Shown here one piece after another: positions 23,897 through 31,562 of a stretch of DNA of 64,000 nucleotides; the first letter of the stretch is position 1, and each line of letters begins with the position of its first letter. This DNA is from Priestia filamentosa (GTDB lineage Bacteria > Bacillota > Bacilli > Bacillales > Bacillaceae_H), in assembly GCF_900177535.1 (NCBI RefSeq), contig NZ_FXAJ01000004.1:186001-250000 (forward strand). Reading direction: 5' to 3'. Both the position numbers and the translations under genes were made by a program. The notes below the pieces were generated by a model. The model ran no database searches and had not been told where the DNA came from. It worked only from the letters and a program-made list of their open reading frames with translations.

Positions 23897-23979
23897 TTGG
23901 ACTAACCAAACCAAAACATCAAATATTGACAATTTGATTGTACCTTTTTTAAAAAGTGAGGTCAAGTAGGTTAGTTCAA
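23897..23979 (+). promoter_or_regulatory. Nested palindromes around a promoter before the winged-helix gene
   Basis: TTGGACTAACC (23897-23907) and GGTTAGTTCAA (23969-23979) are inverted copies 61 bases apart. Between them, ATCAAAT/ATTTGAT (23918-23924, 23932-23938) flanks TTGACA (23926-23931), with TTAAAA 17 bases on. The layout suggests an operator for the element's master switch; the binding protein is unknown. Confidence 0.5.
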
Positions 23980-24028
23980 TCTGTCCATTCAATCGAACGT
24001 ATGTTTCTAATGAGTGGAGGATAATCTA

Positions 24029-24811
24029 ATGAAAAGTGGAAATATTAATCAATATAAAAGTTTGAGTCAATTTGATACTTTGAAGTCTTTTAATAACTCT
24101 ATAGAGCAGTGGATGGTCGATTGTAAGAGTAAGTTTACTAAGGGTGAATTGGTAGCCCTAAAACGCCTTGTACGCTTCTCTGCTAAGGTGTTTGGAGTAT
24201 GTAATGCAAAGATAGGTACAATAGTTAAAGCCACTCATGAGGGTACTGTAGGCATTTCCAGAAGCACATTCAAACGAATGTTAAAGAAGGCGCAAGAAAT
24301 GAATCTTCTTACTGTTCATCATACTTTTAATTATGGTAAACAAGGGCATAGTGTTTATGTATTCAATCCCTATCAATCTATGAATCAACAACAAGATGTA
24401 TCTATTTCAGAATCAATTGAACCACTGCAACAGGAGCAAATTGAACCACTAGAAAACTATACTTCTCTTAAAACTAACAATATAAATAATAAAGAACGTA
24501 GCAGTGATCGATTAGATAAGAAATACACCTCTTCAAATGTGCCTAAAGAGTTCACTGATCTAGCAGGTTGTTATTATGATGACTATAAAGTTATTGAAGA
24601 GCTTTATAAATGTGTAAAATTATCTACACGTTATTACTCTTACTATACGCAATCAGACCGTACAGAATTGGCTTGCAATGCCTTTAGACAACTAATTCGT
24701 AACATAAAGCAAGGTAAAGGTGTGAAGAATATTTACGGCTATTTCTGGGGCATTCTGAACAGGATTATGGATAATGAATACTCCATGTGGTTGTTCGGAG
24801 AGAGTGCTTGA
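24029..24811 (+). CDS. Winged-helix DNA-binding protein, possible replication initiator or regulator
   Basis: 260 residues from ATG 24029, with GTGGAGG 8 bases upstream. Residues 30-100 form a winged helix with a clear recognition-helix phrase, VGISRSTFKRMLKKAQEMNLL, whose core SRSTFKRMLKKAQEM is a classic HTH, then a wing (FNYGKQGHSVYVFNP). A Gln/Ser/Asn linker follows, and the C-terminus (LAGCYYDDYKVIEELYKC to VKNIYGYFWGILNRIMDNEY) is a helical domain shared, as I recall, with plasmid-borne Bacillus proteins. It directly precedes an AT-rich stretch and the large repeat array, the place expected for an initiator and its origin. Confidence 0.6.
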   Translation: MKSGNINQYKSLSQFDTLKSFNNSIEQWMVDCKSKFTKGELVALKRLVRFSAKVFGVCNAKIGTIVKATHEGTVGISRSTFKRMLKKAQEMNLLTVHHTFNYGKQGHSVYVFNPYQSMNQQQDVSISESIEPLQQEQIEPLENYTSLKTNNINNKERSSDRLDKKYTSSNVPKEFTDLAGCYYDDYKVIEELYKCVKLSTRYYSYYTQSDRTELACNAFRQLIRNIKQGKGVKNIYGYFWGILNRIMDNEYSMWLFGESA

Positions 24812-25019
24812 TATACCTGACTTCAATTTTAAGGTGTCTATCGTCCTTTCTTAGAGGTTTAAATTTAATTATAGTGTAATTAGTCTCTTTGATATTAAAA
24901 CACCTTATAAGAGAAAATAAACAATATTAAGTGTAATTATAAAATAAGATAAATTTATCCACTGTAAGTATGTTAAGAAATTTTAAAATCGCTGAATCAT
25001 GCATCACTGTAGGCTTTAT
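24812..25019. other. AT-rich leader between the winged-helix gene and the repeat array
   Basis: No gene. 24860-24975 is almost wholly A/T, with two copies of GTGTAATTA (24874 and 24931 regions). It could be a DNA-unwinding element of an origin, or simply the leader of the array transcript. Nothing else is recognisable. Confidence 0.35.
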
Positions 25020-27000
25020 AAAGGTTAGGTGATTTTCTCTTATTATGATATAAGAAAAATTCATGTCCAAAAGCTTGATACCCTCAAATCCCTTGTGAGA
25101 GTAAGGCTCAGAGAATTAGCAAAAATTTTTGCTTAAAAAGTGAAAGCCGAAACCCATTGGTACTATTGAGTTTATCGCACATTTGGAGTGAATTTGTAGA
25201 ATAGTCTTTAAAGGAGACTCTAGGGCAGGACACTGTGTCCAGTCCTGAAATCTCATTTCACAAGTTTGTGAAACAGGGGTCAAATTTAACCCTAGTATCA
25301 AATTCGATACACAGGTAAGGTCTTAGGTATTTCTCCTATGACCAAAGAGAGGTCTTCCGATTTTCAGCGACTACCGTATAGAGGTCGTCACTGTTTCAGT
25401 TACGAGTGAAGAAAGTTTGTGAAGTGACCACATTCTAAAACGAACCGATTTCCCTTGCCACCATTAGTGTTATGCGCTTTCAAAAAACCAAACTAAGTTT
25501 GTGAAAAGTGCTCTCAAGCTATATGGCTCTAGGGTTACGGCTATTTTGAGTTAGCAGTGGTTAAAGGAGGTATTTTATAAAATTTATGTGTATAAACTAT
25601 AAACGCTCAAACCCCTTGGGAGAGTAAGGCTCTAGCGTTTAGCATCATATTACCTTAAATTACCAAACGTTAAACTCCTTGTCTCTCTAAGGCTCAAGGT
25701 ACTTCAGAGTCAAAAATCTAGAATAGTCGTTAAAGGAGCATAAAAAACTCTTTACCTAACTAAAGTGTACAAAACTCAATCATATCAAGGGTTAGAGCAA
25801 TCACTAAATAAAAAGATAACCGTCTTTAAAGGAGACAAAAAAGCGATAGGGTGAGTTTCAATTCAGAATCCCTTTAAATCAACATTAATGACGCTGAGTT
25901 TCATTTTACACTTTTTTACATATCGTCAAATCCATTGTCATATATAACCTTTAAGGGTGTCTATATCGAAAAATTATAATAGTCTTTAAAGGAGGCACTA
26001 AAAAATGTGTCACGATGAGTTTTAATTCAAAATGTTGTTAAATCAACGTTTATAGAACTGGATTTACTTTTACATTTATTTACATACCTCTAAAACCCTT
26101 GTGACTACTACGTTTAAAGGGTGTTAATAGCGAAAAAAGATAATTCGCTGTTAAGGAGCTTTTTTAAAATGTAACGCACGAGTTGCAAAGTGCCCTTTCA
26201 TCAAGAATGCTCAAACTCCATGTGGGAGTAGAGTTAAAGGGGTGTTGAATGAGGAAAAAGATAATCGTCTTTAAGGGAAGGGTTATATATGTGAAGTTTT
26301 AGAAAAGTTCTATATCCTTTATCAGAGTAAGGATTAGTAAGATCAAGCAAATTTCCTTATTGTGATAAGTGATATAAAATTTATGTCCACATTTAGAAAA
26401 ACGTTGTATCTGTTGGGAGAGTACGACTTAAAGAGTATTGGCAAAATTGCTTATTAAGGTAAGGGGATAAAAACGTGTATAAATAGAAAAGTGCTAAACC
26501 TCTTGTCACTCTAAGGATAACAGTTGTATGGTAATTTCTTTTATTATGGTAAGACATATGAAAAATGAATTTAGGAAAATAGAGAATTCCTGAACCTATT
26601 GGGAGAGTATGATTACAGGCTACATGGCAAAACGCTTATTATGGAGAGACGAAGAATGTTTGAAGTTTAGACACCCCTCAAACCCTTGTGGCTCTAAGAC
26701 AATAGGCTACGTTGCCAAAACGCTTATTATGGAGAGACGAAGAATGTTTGAAGTTTAGACACCTCTTAACCTCTTATGGCTCTAGGTGTATTAGTACTAT
26801 TGCATTTTTCCTTATTATGAATATAAGCTCAAAACAAATTCCGGTTTATAAAAATCTCAAATCTCTTGTCTCCGTTGAGGTTCAGGAATTAGTAAATTTT
26901 AAGCACTTTTAGTGAACTCTTGAAAGTCTTGTGGGAGTGAGAGTCTGGCGATTATAAATGTGAAATTTAGAATAGTCTTTTAAGGAGCTTTTCATTGAGT
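25020..27000 (+). repeat. Array of about 15-18 degenerate two-hairpin modules (non-coding)
   Basis: Modules recur every 60-165 bases. Part 1 is a hairpin with a conserved loop around CTTGTGGGAGTA and a variable stem: AAACGCT/AGCGTTT (25601, 25634), ACCCTT/AAGGGT (26095, 26117), AACTC/GAGTT (26214, 26231), ATCCTT/AAGGAT (26314, 26329), GTTGTA/TACGAC (26403, 26422), ACACCT/AGGTGT (26759, 26784), AATCTC/GAGGTT (26860, 26877), ACTCT/AGAGT (26916, 26940). Part 2 is either AGTCT-TTAAAGG-AGACT (25203-25219 and relatives ending AAAGGAG) or CTTAT-TGTG-ATAAG (26356-26369 and relatives). Two copies at 26618-26675 and 26705-26763 are nearly identical. No conserved open frame runs through the modules. Terminators at 27023 and 27119 close the region. 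Confidence 0.75.
25226..25387 (+). ncRNA. Run of six consecutive stem-loops inside the array, candidate structured RNA
   Basis: In order: CAGGAC/GTCCTG (25226, 25242), TTTCACAA/TTGTGAAA (25256, 25266), GGGT/ACCC (25277, 25289), GTATC/GATAC (25295, 25306), GGTCTTAGG/CCTATGACC (25319, 25335, one mismatch) and CGAC/GTCG (25368, 25384). AGTTTGTGAA recurs at about 25264, 25414 and 25496. No known RNA family recognised. The stems were found by eye. Confidence 0.5.
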
Positions 27001-27022
27001 ATTGGATAAATCTAATATTGAA

Positions 27023-27065
27023 TGAAGGGTTTTTATTTATTTTTCCCTTCAACTTTACTTAAAGT
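27023..27065 (+). terminator. Possible terminator at the end of the array
   Basis: TGAAGGG (27023-27029) pairs with CCCTTCA (27045-27051) over a T-rich loop; the downstream T-tract is interrupted, so efficiency is uncertain. Confidence 0.45.
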
Positions 27066-27118
27066 CATAATAATATTTCCTACTTTCACTTTTTTTACTT
27101 TTCTCACTTTCCTTGTTT

Positions 27119-27146
27119 GGAGTGTCGTCATGGCACTCCTATTTTT
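27119..27146 (+). terminator. Terminator before the holin-like gene
   Basis: GGAGTG (27119-27124) pairs with CACTCC (27134-27139), then TATTTTT. Confidence 0.72.
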
Positions 27147-27205
27147 CTATCTAAAACTATATTTTTTTAGTTATATTTTTAACCATTAGGAAAGGAGTGA
27201 ACAGG

Positions 27206-27421
27206 ATGGACTTTAATTCAATCCCCTATGAACTAATTGCAGGACAAGGAGTATTTGGTGTCTTGTTTATTTGGTTACTACTTACAACTATGAAACGTGC
27301 AGAGCAGCGTGAAGATAAACTAATTGCTCAAATTGAAAAGCAAAACGAAAGCCAATCACGTATTGTGAAAGCCGTTGAACGTCTAGAAAAACAAATCTCT
27401 ACATTGAAATCAAAGTTTTAA
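27206..27421 (+). CDS. BhlA/UviB-like holin-like peptide
   Basis: 71 residues from ATG 27206, with AAAGGAG 8 bases upstream. One membrane helix (about 10-30: GQGVFGVLFIWLLLTTM) is followed by a charged coiled coil (KRAEQREDKLIAQIEKQN, then VKAVERLEKQISTLK). This is the architecture of BhlA/UviB proteins found in Bacillus and Clostridium phages and bacteriocin loci, proposed as holins. No endolysin gene accompanies it in the element, so lysis would depend on a helper, or the peptide has another membrane role. Confidence 0.8.
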   Translation: MDFNSIPYELIAGQGVFGVLFIWLLLTTMKRAEQREDKLIAQIEKQNESQSRIVKAVERLEKQISTLKSKF

Positions 27422-27513
27422 TATGCCCATCAACTTGAAAGGAGTGAGGAAAGTGTAAAAGTGAATAGTAAAACAAAAATATTTAAAATTTTAATCTAAA
27501 AGGAGATGGTTAT

Positions 27514-27948
27514 GTGAGTGAATCTTTTACTCAAGAACAGGTTAATGAAGCAATTGAGAACGCCAAGAATGAATGGATTGAACAAGAACTTAATCCAATT
27601 GCAACTGAGCGTGACGACTTACTTCAATATAAACCTAAAGAATTATCAGAAGCAGAGAAGGCTTTTCAACAACAACAAGCCGAATTTAATCAACAGAAAA
27701 TTAGTTTTGCAATTGAAAAAGCAGGATTAACTGAGTTTGCAGAGTTTTTACAGGTAGATGATTTAGAGAAATTAGAAGATAAGATTAATAGCTTTAATGA
27801 CTTACTAACTAATGTAAAGAATCAAGTTAAAGTTGAATTAGGTTATAAACCTGCCGATCACAGAAAAGATGATGAATACTCCGTCTTTGAACAAAATAAA
27901 GACGTAAGAGGTATGATTGGAACTAAGTTTGCCAAATTATTCAAATAA
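27514..27948 (+). CDS. Phage scaffolding protein
   Basis: 144 residues from GTG 27514 (AAAGGAG 8 bases upstream). N-terminal coiled coil (FTQEQVNEAIENAKNEW), Gln-rich middle (AFQQQQAEFNQQKISF), a central FLQVDDLEKLEDKINSF segment and the basic C-terminus MIGTKFAKLFK, which in scaffolds usually contacts the coat. Lies immediately upstream of the major capsid gene, the canonical scaffold-coat order. Helps assemble the head and is then lost; acts in the cytosol. Confidence 0.82.
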   Translation: MSESFTQEQVNEAIENAKNEWIEQELNPIATERDDLLQYKPKELSEAEKAFQQQQAEFNQQKISFAIEKAGLTEFAEFLQVDDLEKLEDKINSFNDLLTNVKNQVKVELGYKPADHRKDDEYSVFEQNKDVRGMIGTKFAKLFK

Positions 27949-27982
27949 TAAATAAAGCTTATATATATAAGGTACGCTTAGT

Positions 27983-28009
27983 ACTAAGTTTGCTAAATTA
28001 TTTAAATAG
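27983..28009 (+). pseudogene. Remnant duplicate of the scaffold C-terminus
   Basis: ACTAAGTTTGCTAAATTATT and the following AAATAG repeat the last eight codons of the scaffold gene (27922-27948, TKFAKLFK plus stop) 61 bases further on, with silent differences and a different stop codon. No start or ribosome site; it looks like the end of a decayed second scaffold copy. Confidence 0.6.
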
Positions 28010-28042
28010 TACATAAAAATTATATAACAAAATTGTTTTAAA

Positions 28043-28065
28043 CGTCCTAAAAGGGCGCTTTTTTT
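28043..28065 (+). terminator. Terminator between scaffold and capsid genes
   Basis: CGTCC (28043-28047) pairs with GGGCG (28053-28057, one G-U), then seven T residues. A terminator between scaffold and coat genes is unusual. Confidence 0.75.
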
Positions 28066-28100
28066 ATACCCAAAATACAAATTAAAAGGAGAAATGTTAA

Positions 28101-28976
28101 ATGTTTACATCTAAAAATTTCACACAATCTGAGGTTATTTCATTATCTAAGGAAATCGCATTAATTGGAGTAGAAGCAACGCCATTCACATCATTACTAA
28201 TGAGCAAAGGCAATATTGAAAAGGCACTAAGCACTGTATATACGTGGAGAGAAAAGACTATTGATACTACAGATGATATTAGTGCCGTAGAAGGTTCAGA
28301 CGATATTGTTTTCTATGAGTCTGCTAGAAAAGAACTTAATAACGTATTAGAAATCTTCTCTAAAGGTGCTAAGATTTCAGGAACTGCAATCGCTATGCAA
28401 TCAGGTCAATTGGATCAAGAGATTGCGGAGAGAATCCTTGAATTAAAAATTAATATGGAAAAGAAATTCTTATTAGGAACTAAAGATACAGGTGAAGCTT
28501 CAGGTATTCGTAGAATGGGTGGCCTTGTTGCATTTGCAGATGAGGGTAACGCAGTTCCAGTTACTGGTGCAGTTACAAAAGATACGATTAAACAGGCTAT
28601 GCGTAACCTATGGAATCAAAACTTGGCAGAAGGACAATATTACCTATTTGTAAATGCCGACATTAAAGAGCAAATTGACGCTTTATATGAAGGTGCATAT
28701 GGTTATCAACATAAAGAAACTAACTTTGGTCTTATTGTAGAGACGCTTAATACAAACTATGGAGTTGTAAATGTAGTTCTTTCTAAACATGTACCAGCCG
28801 ATAAAGCAATTCTATTCAATGATGCTTATGTAGACCTTGCTTATCTACGTCAACCACACTTTGAGCCACTTGCAAAAACAGGTGATAACGTGAAAGGGAT
28901 GGTTATTGCAGAAGCGACACTTAAAGTAGGTTCTAAGAAAGCAGTAGGAGTTATTACAGTAACACCGCAGGCTTAA
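28101..28976 (+). CDS. Major capsid protein, SU10-like HK97 fold
   Basis: Forms the icosahedral shell. 291 residues. MFTSKNFTQSEVISLSKEIA, then VEATPFTSLLMSKGNIEKA and YTWREKTID resemble the SU10/DUF5309 branch of HK97-fold coat proteins, including the long central LEIFSKGAKISGTAIAMQ phrase and the late FGLIVETLNTNYGVVNVVLS. AAAAGGAG precedes ATG 28101. Preceded by scaffold and followed by a terminator, so it can be expressed strongly on its own. The assignment rests on resemblance and context. Confidence 0.82.
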   Translation: MFTSKNFTQSEVISLSKEIALIGVEATPFTSLLMSKGNIEKALSTVYTWREKTIDTTDDISAVEGSDDIVFYESARKELNNVLEIFSKGAKISGTAIAMQSGQLDQEIAERILELKINMEKKFLLGTKDTGEASGIRRMGGLVAFADEGNAVPVTGAVTKDTIKQAMRNLWNQNLAEGQYYLFVNADIKEQIDALYEGAYGYQHKETNFGLIVETLNTNYGVVNVVLSKHVPADKAILFNDAYVDLAYLRQPHFEPLAKTGDNVKGMVIAEATLKVGSKKAVGVITVTPQA

Positions 28977-29004
28977 TAAACTAGTCCAATATTCTAATCT
29001 AAAA

Positions 29005-29048
29005 GGTGGGGTATGGGCTAGTTTTAGTCTGTGCCCCATTTTTTTTTT
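29005..29048 (+). terminator. Strong terminator after the capsid gene
   Basis: TGGGG (29007-29011) pairs with CCCCA (29034-29038), with alternative inner GGGC/GCCC pairing; a run of about ten T residues follows. Confidence 0.88.
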
Positions 29049-29065
29049 ATTAGAAGGAGGACGCA

Positions 29066-29272
29066 ATGTTAACAGAACGAGAAAGTTATTGGATTAAACG
29101 TAAGAGAAACAAAATTAAAATGATTGACCTTGCCAAGTATATAGGCATTAGTCAAGCAGCCGTAAGTAAGTTTGAAAATGGAAAGATAGATTTTAAAGAG
29201 AGAAATTTAGAAAAATACAAGGAATTTATAGATAGTTATGAAAGGAAAGGTGAAAAAGGTGAGAGGTTTTAG
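29066..29272 (+). CDS. Cro/C1-type helix-turn-helix regulator
   Basis: 68 residues: IKMIDLAKYIGISQAAVSKF with the HTH recognition helix SQAAVSKFENGK is a textbook Xre/Cro motif. AGAAGGAGG lies 7 bases before ATG 29066. The C-terminus is basic and short, without a dimerisation domain. It probably regulates the element, for example at one of the palindromes listed here; which one is unknown. No divergent repressor partner is next to it. Confidence 0.85.
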   Translation: MLTERESYWIKRKRNKIKMIDLAKYIGISQAAVSKFENGKIDFKERNLEKYKEFIDSYERKGEKGERF

Positions 29273-29322
29273 GATATAGCCACTCTCTTTGTGTACGCTC
29301 ATTTAGGGTGTTTCAAGGAGAT

Positions 29323-29400
29323 ATGGCAAAATCTATATCAATTGTACTTGATGGAGTTGCAACACTTAACACATGGGTTATGGCCAATTTTAGAGCCTAA
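29323..29400 (+). CDS. Possible 25-residue leader peptide
   Basis: MAKSISIVLDGVATLNTWVM and five further residues, ending 11 bases before the next gene. AAGGAG is only 2 bases from the ATG, too close for efficient initiation, so this is doubtful; it could be a leader coupled to the downstream gene, which itself lacks a good ribosome site. Confidence 0.3.
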   Translation: MAKSISIVLDGVATLNTWVMANFRA

Positions 29401-29411
29401 TCCTGTTTATT

Positions 29412-30236
29412 ATGCTTAAAGAAAGTTTAATGAAACAATTACCCCCATTTGTAAATGAAACTCAATTGGAACATGACTTGATGCTTGGTGATGATGTAGA
29501 TAGCTTCTTGGGGTGTAATTTATTACAAGAGATAACTAACGGTAAATGGAAGGTAAACTATTACTTCAATTTTCAAAACACATATCAAATAAATAAAACG
29601 TCCTTAAAGCCTATTGGTGTTGATATGGCTCTAGGACGCTCAATACGCACGTTTGATAATCATTTAACACAATTGTTCCCCAACAGTTATGCTAATCAAA
29701 ACTGCGTTAATTTGAATGTTTACAATAACATCACTGTCCAATCATATGCTAAAAAATACCCATTGTCAACATTGTTGTTAATTATGAGTATATATGACAT
29801 TCCATTGCCAAAAACACAGTTAGGTAAAGAAATATTGTTATCTGTAGACTCATCACATAAGGGTTTCTATGCTTCAAATAGCTATTTTAAAAGTATCTAT
29901 ATCAATTGGTTAGAGGAAATTGGCTATACAGAGTTGATAGATGTTTTGGACAAAAGGAATAAAGAATATTTTCATAAGGTACAGAACCATTACAACTTAA
30001 ATGATAAAATTTTACTTAATGAAGAAGGACGTTTACATACCAACATTATGATAAATGAGATACAGCCTCATTTTGATTACAAATTAAGCTTACCAGAAGA
30101 GAAGTTTAAGTTAAAAAAGAAATATAAACATATTAGAACACATGCCTATGATAAGCTACCGCCAACGGATCAAATTATTAACCTTGTTTATCCATATAAA
30201 GATAAGGTTATGTACAACTATATTCCGCAGGATTAA
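29412..30236 (+). CDS. Element protein of unknown function (274 residues)
   Basis: Not recognised. Soluble, Asn/Tyr-rich, with no membrane segment or Walker motif. Segments worth noting are GVDMALGRSIRTFDNHLTQL near residue 73, YPLSTLLLIMSIYDIP near 115, and a basic terminal part (KFKLKKKYKHIRTHAYDKL). ATG 29412 or ATG 29430 may be the start; neither has a clear ribosome site. It sits between the HTH and small genes ahead of the packaging block. A role in regulation or helper interference is possible but unsupported. Confidence 0.6.
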   Translation: MLKESLMKQLPPFVNETQLEHDLMLGDDVDSFLGCNLLQEITNGKWKVNYYFNFQNTYQINKTSLKPIGVDMALGRSIRTFDNHLTQLFPNSYANQNCVNLNVYNNITVQSYAKKYPLSTLLLIMSIYDIPLPKTQLGKEILLSVDSSHKGFYASNSYFKSIYINWLEEIGYTELIDVLDKRNKEYFHKVQNHYNLNDKILLNEEGRLHTNIMINEIQPHFDYKLSLPEEKFKLKKKYKHIRTHAYDKLPPTDQIINLVYPYKDKVMYNYIPQD

Positions 30237-30258
30237 GTCTTGCGGAGTATTTATTTTA
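30225..30258 (+). terminator. Weak terminator overlapping the end of the 274-residue gene
   Basis: CCGCAGGA (30225-30232) pairs with TCTTGCGG (30238-30245, one G-U), followed by the loose T-tract TATTTATTTT. Confidence 0.5.
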
Positions 30259-30275
30259 ACTAAGGAGACGATCAT

Positions 30276-30458
30276 ATGAAACAATCTAAATACTTTTTTT
30301 GCTACAATGCACGTTTATCTACATTTCTAAGAGAGGTTAAGCAATTGGACTACATTACTATTGCCAAACATCCAGCGTCAGATGCGAAGTTTACCCTATT
30401 TGAGCAAAGTGAGGCTCTTCAAATTGGAATTAAAGAATATAAACAGTTAACTAAGTAA
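30276..30458 (+). CDS. 60-residue element protein, function unknown
   Basis: MKQSKYFFCYNARLSTFLRE, then HPASDAKFTLFEQSEALQIG and a basic end. TAAGGAGA is well placed before ATG 30276. The first third reads like a short beta hairpin (the phrase FFCYNARLSTFLR resembles small phage DNA-binding or anti-repressor proteins, a weak impression). No motif assigned. Probably co-transcribed with the following gene, 54 bases away. Confidence 0.55.
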   Translation: MKQSKYFFCYNARLSTFLREVKQLDYITIAKHPASDAKFTLFEQSEALQIGIKEYKQLTK

Positions 30459-30512
30459 TACCGATATAAAACTTAAACATTAAACTAATACGATTAATCA
30501 GGAGAGATATAT

Positions 30513-31562
30513 ATGAAAATTGAATTCATAAAAGATGGCAAAGTATTTAAGAATCATAGAGTTATGTGTGAGGAGTTGGGATTAACTTTTAAGAACAATA
30601 CTAATAGTAAGAAGTCTCAACTCAAAGAATTAAGCTGTTATTGCGATTGGCATAAATCAGGACATTCAATTGTAATTGATAAAGTATTTGAAGTAGCTCA
30701 TAAGAAGGTGGAGAACAGAGGGAAGTCTAGTGTCTATAGTGATATGGTACAGGCTCTAATCCTTCATACACTTGCAAAGTCTAAAAACAAACAAATTGCG
30801 ATTAGTCGAAATAATTTACTGTATCATATCAACATGATTAATCAAAACTATGGGTTTTGTAGTATTAATGTTGGTAAGTTATCGAGGTATCTTTCAATAG
30901 AAGAAGATGTTGTGTATGACTTTTTTAATAAAAGCAATGGAAGCTTAAAAGGAGTTATAGAAACAGCTATCTGTAACTTAGAGAAAGATAACATTATAAA
31001 ATATGAAAGAACATTTAAAGTACGTGAGATGGATAATCAAAATCACAGAGAAGCTAAAGCAGAAGAGAAATACATTATCAATGCTTGTAACAAAGAGATA
31101 TTGGATAAGTTAGGATATAGTTCTATTTCAGATGTAATGATGACAAGAGATTGGTTTGAGTTCAAACATGAGTCTCAAAAAATGATACAGAAACAAGCTA
31201 ATATTGCTTATTACTATAATGCTTATAAACTAGTACTCTGTGATGAATACTTAAATGAAGATTCTCTTGAAGAGTTCATATTAGCTGAGGATCAAAAAGT
31301 ACAATTAAGAGAGCAGTTAAATGCCACAGTGAAAGAACAATTTATGTTAAGCGCTCAGAAAAGACATGATAAAGGGTTCAATAGTCGTAAAATGAGTAAG
31401 CACCGTATGGATACTAACTATTTAAAGCATATGGATACACTAATTCAATTATTAATTGATGACTCTCAATTAGATATACACCAAGCTATTTCAGAAGTAG
31501 ATGATTATACAATTGAAGGAGACTTAGCTAGAGAGATGGAAGAATTGTCTTTTGGACTCTAA
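30513..31562 (+). CDS. Element protein with a winged-helix-like middle, function unknown (349 residues)
   Basis: CAGGAGAG precedes ATG 30513. The central part (about residues 70-165: MVQALILHTLAKSKNKQIAI, VGKLSRYLSIEEDVVYDFF, VIETAICNLEKDNIIKYERT) has the helix-rich pattern of a winged-helix DNA-binding domain; residues 265-300 are basic. C-terminus acidic. No ATPase, primase or nuclease motifs are seen. A regulator or replication accessory is possible. I cannot name a family. Confidence 0.6.
   Translation: MKIEFIKDGKVFKNHRVMCEELGLTFKNNTNSKKSQLKELSCYCDWHKSGHSIVIDKVFEVAHKKVENRGKSSVYSDMVQALILHTLAKSKNKQIAISRNNLLYHINMINQNYGFCSINVGKLSRYLSIEEDVVYDFFNKSNGSLKGVIETAICNLEKDNIIKYERTFKVREMDNQNHREAKAEEKYIINACNKEILDKLGYSSISDVMMTRDWFEFKHESQKMIQKQANIAYYYNAYKLVLCDEYLNEDSLEEFILAEDQKVQLREQLNATVKEQFMLSAQKRHDKGFNSRKMSKHRMDTNYLKHMDTLIQLLIDDSQLDIHQAISEVDDYTIEGDLAREMEELSFGL

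Noticed and set aside
25986-26050. Tiny ORFs behind the AAAGGAG words in the array
   Set aside because: Frames after successive AAAGGAG words differ in start, length and sequence (one is start-stop), so no peptide is conserved across modules.
25020-27000. CRISPR array
   Set aside because: Repeats are degenerate, spacing varies from 60 to 165 bases, spacers are themselves similar between units, and no cas gene is present.
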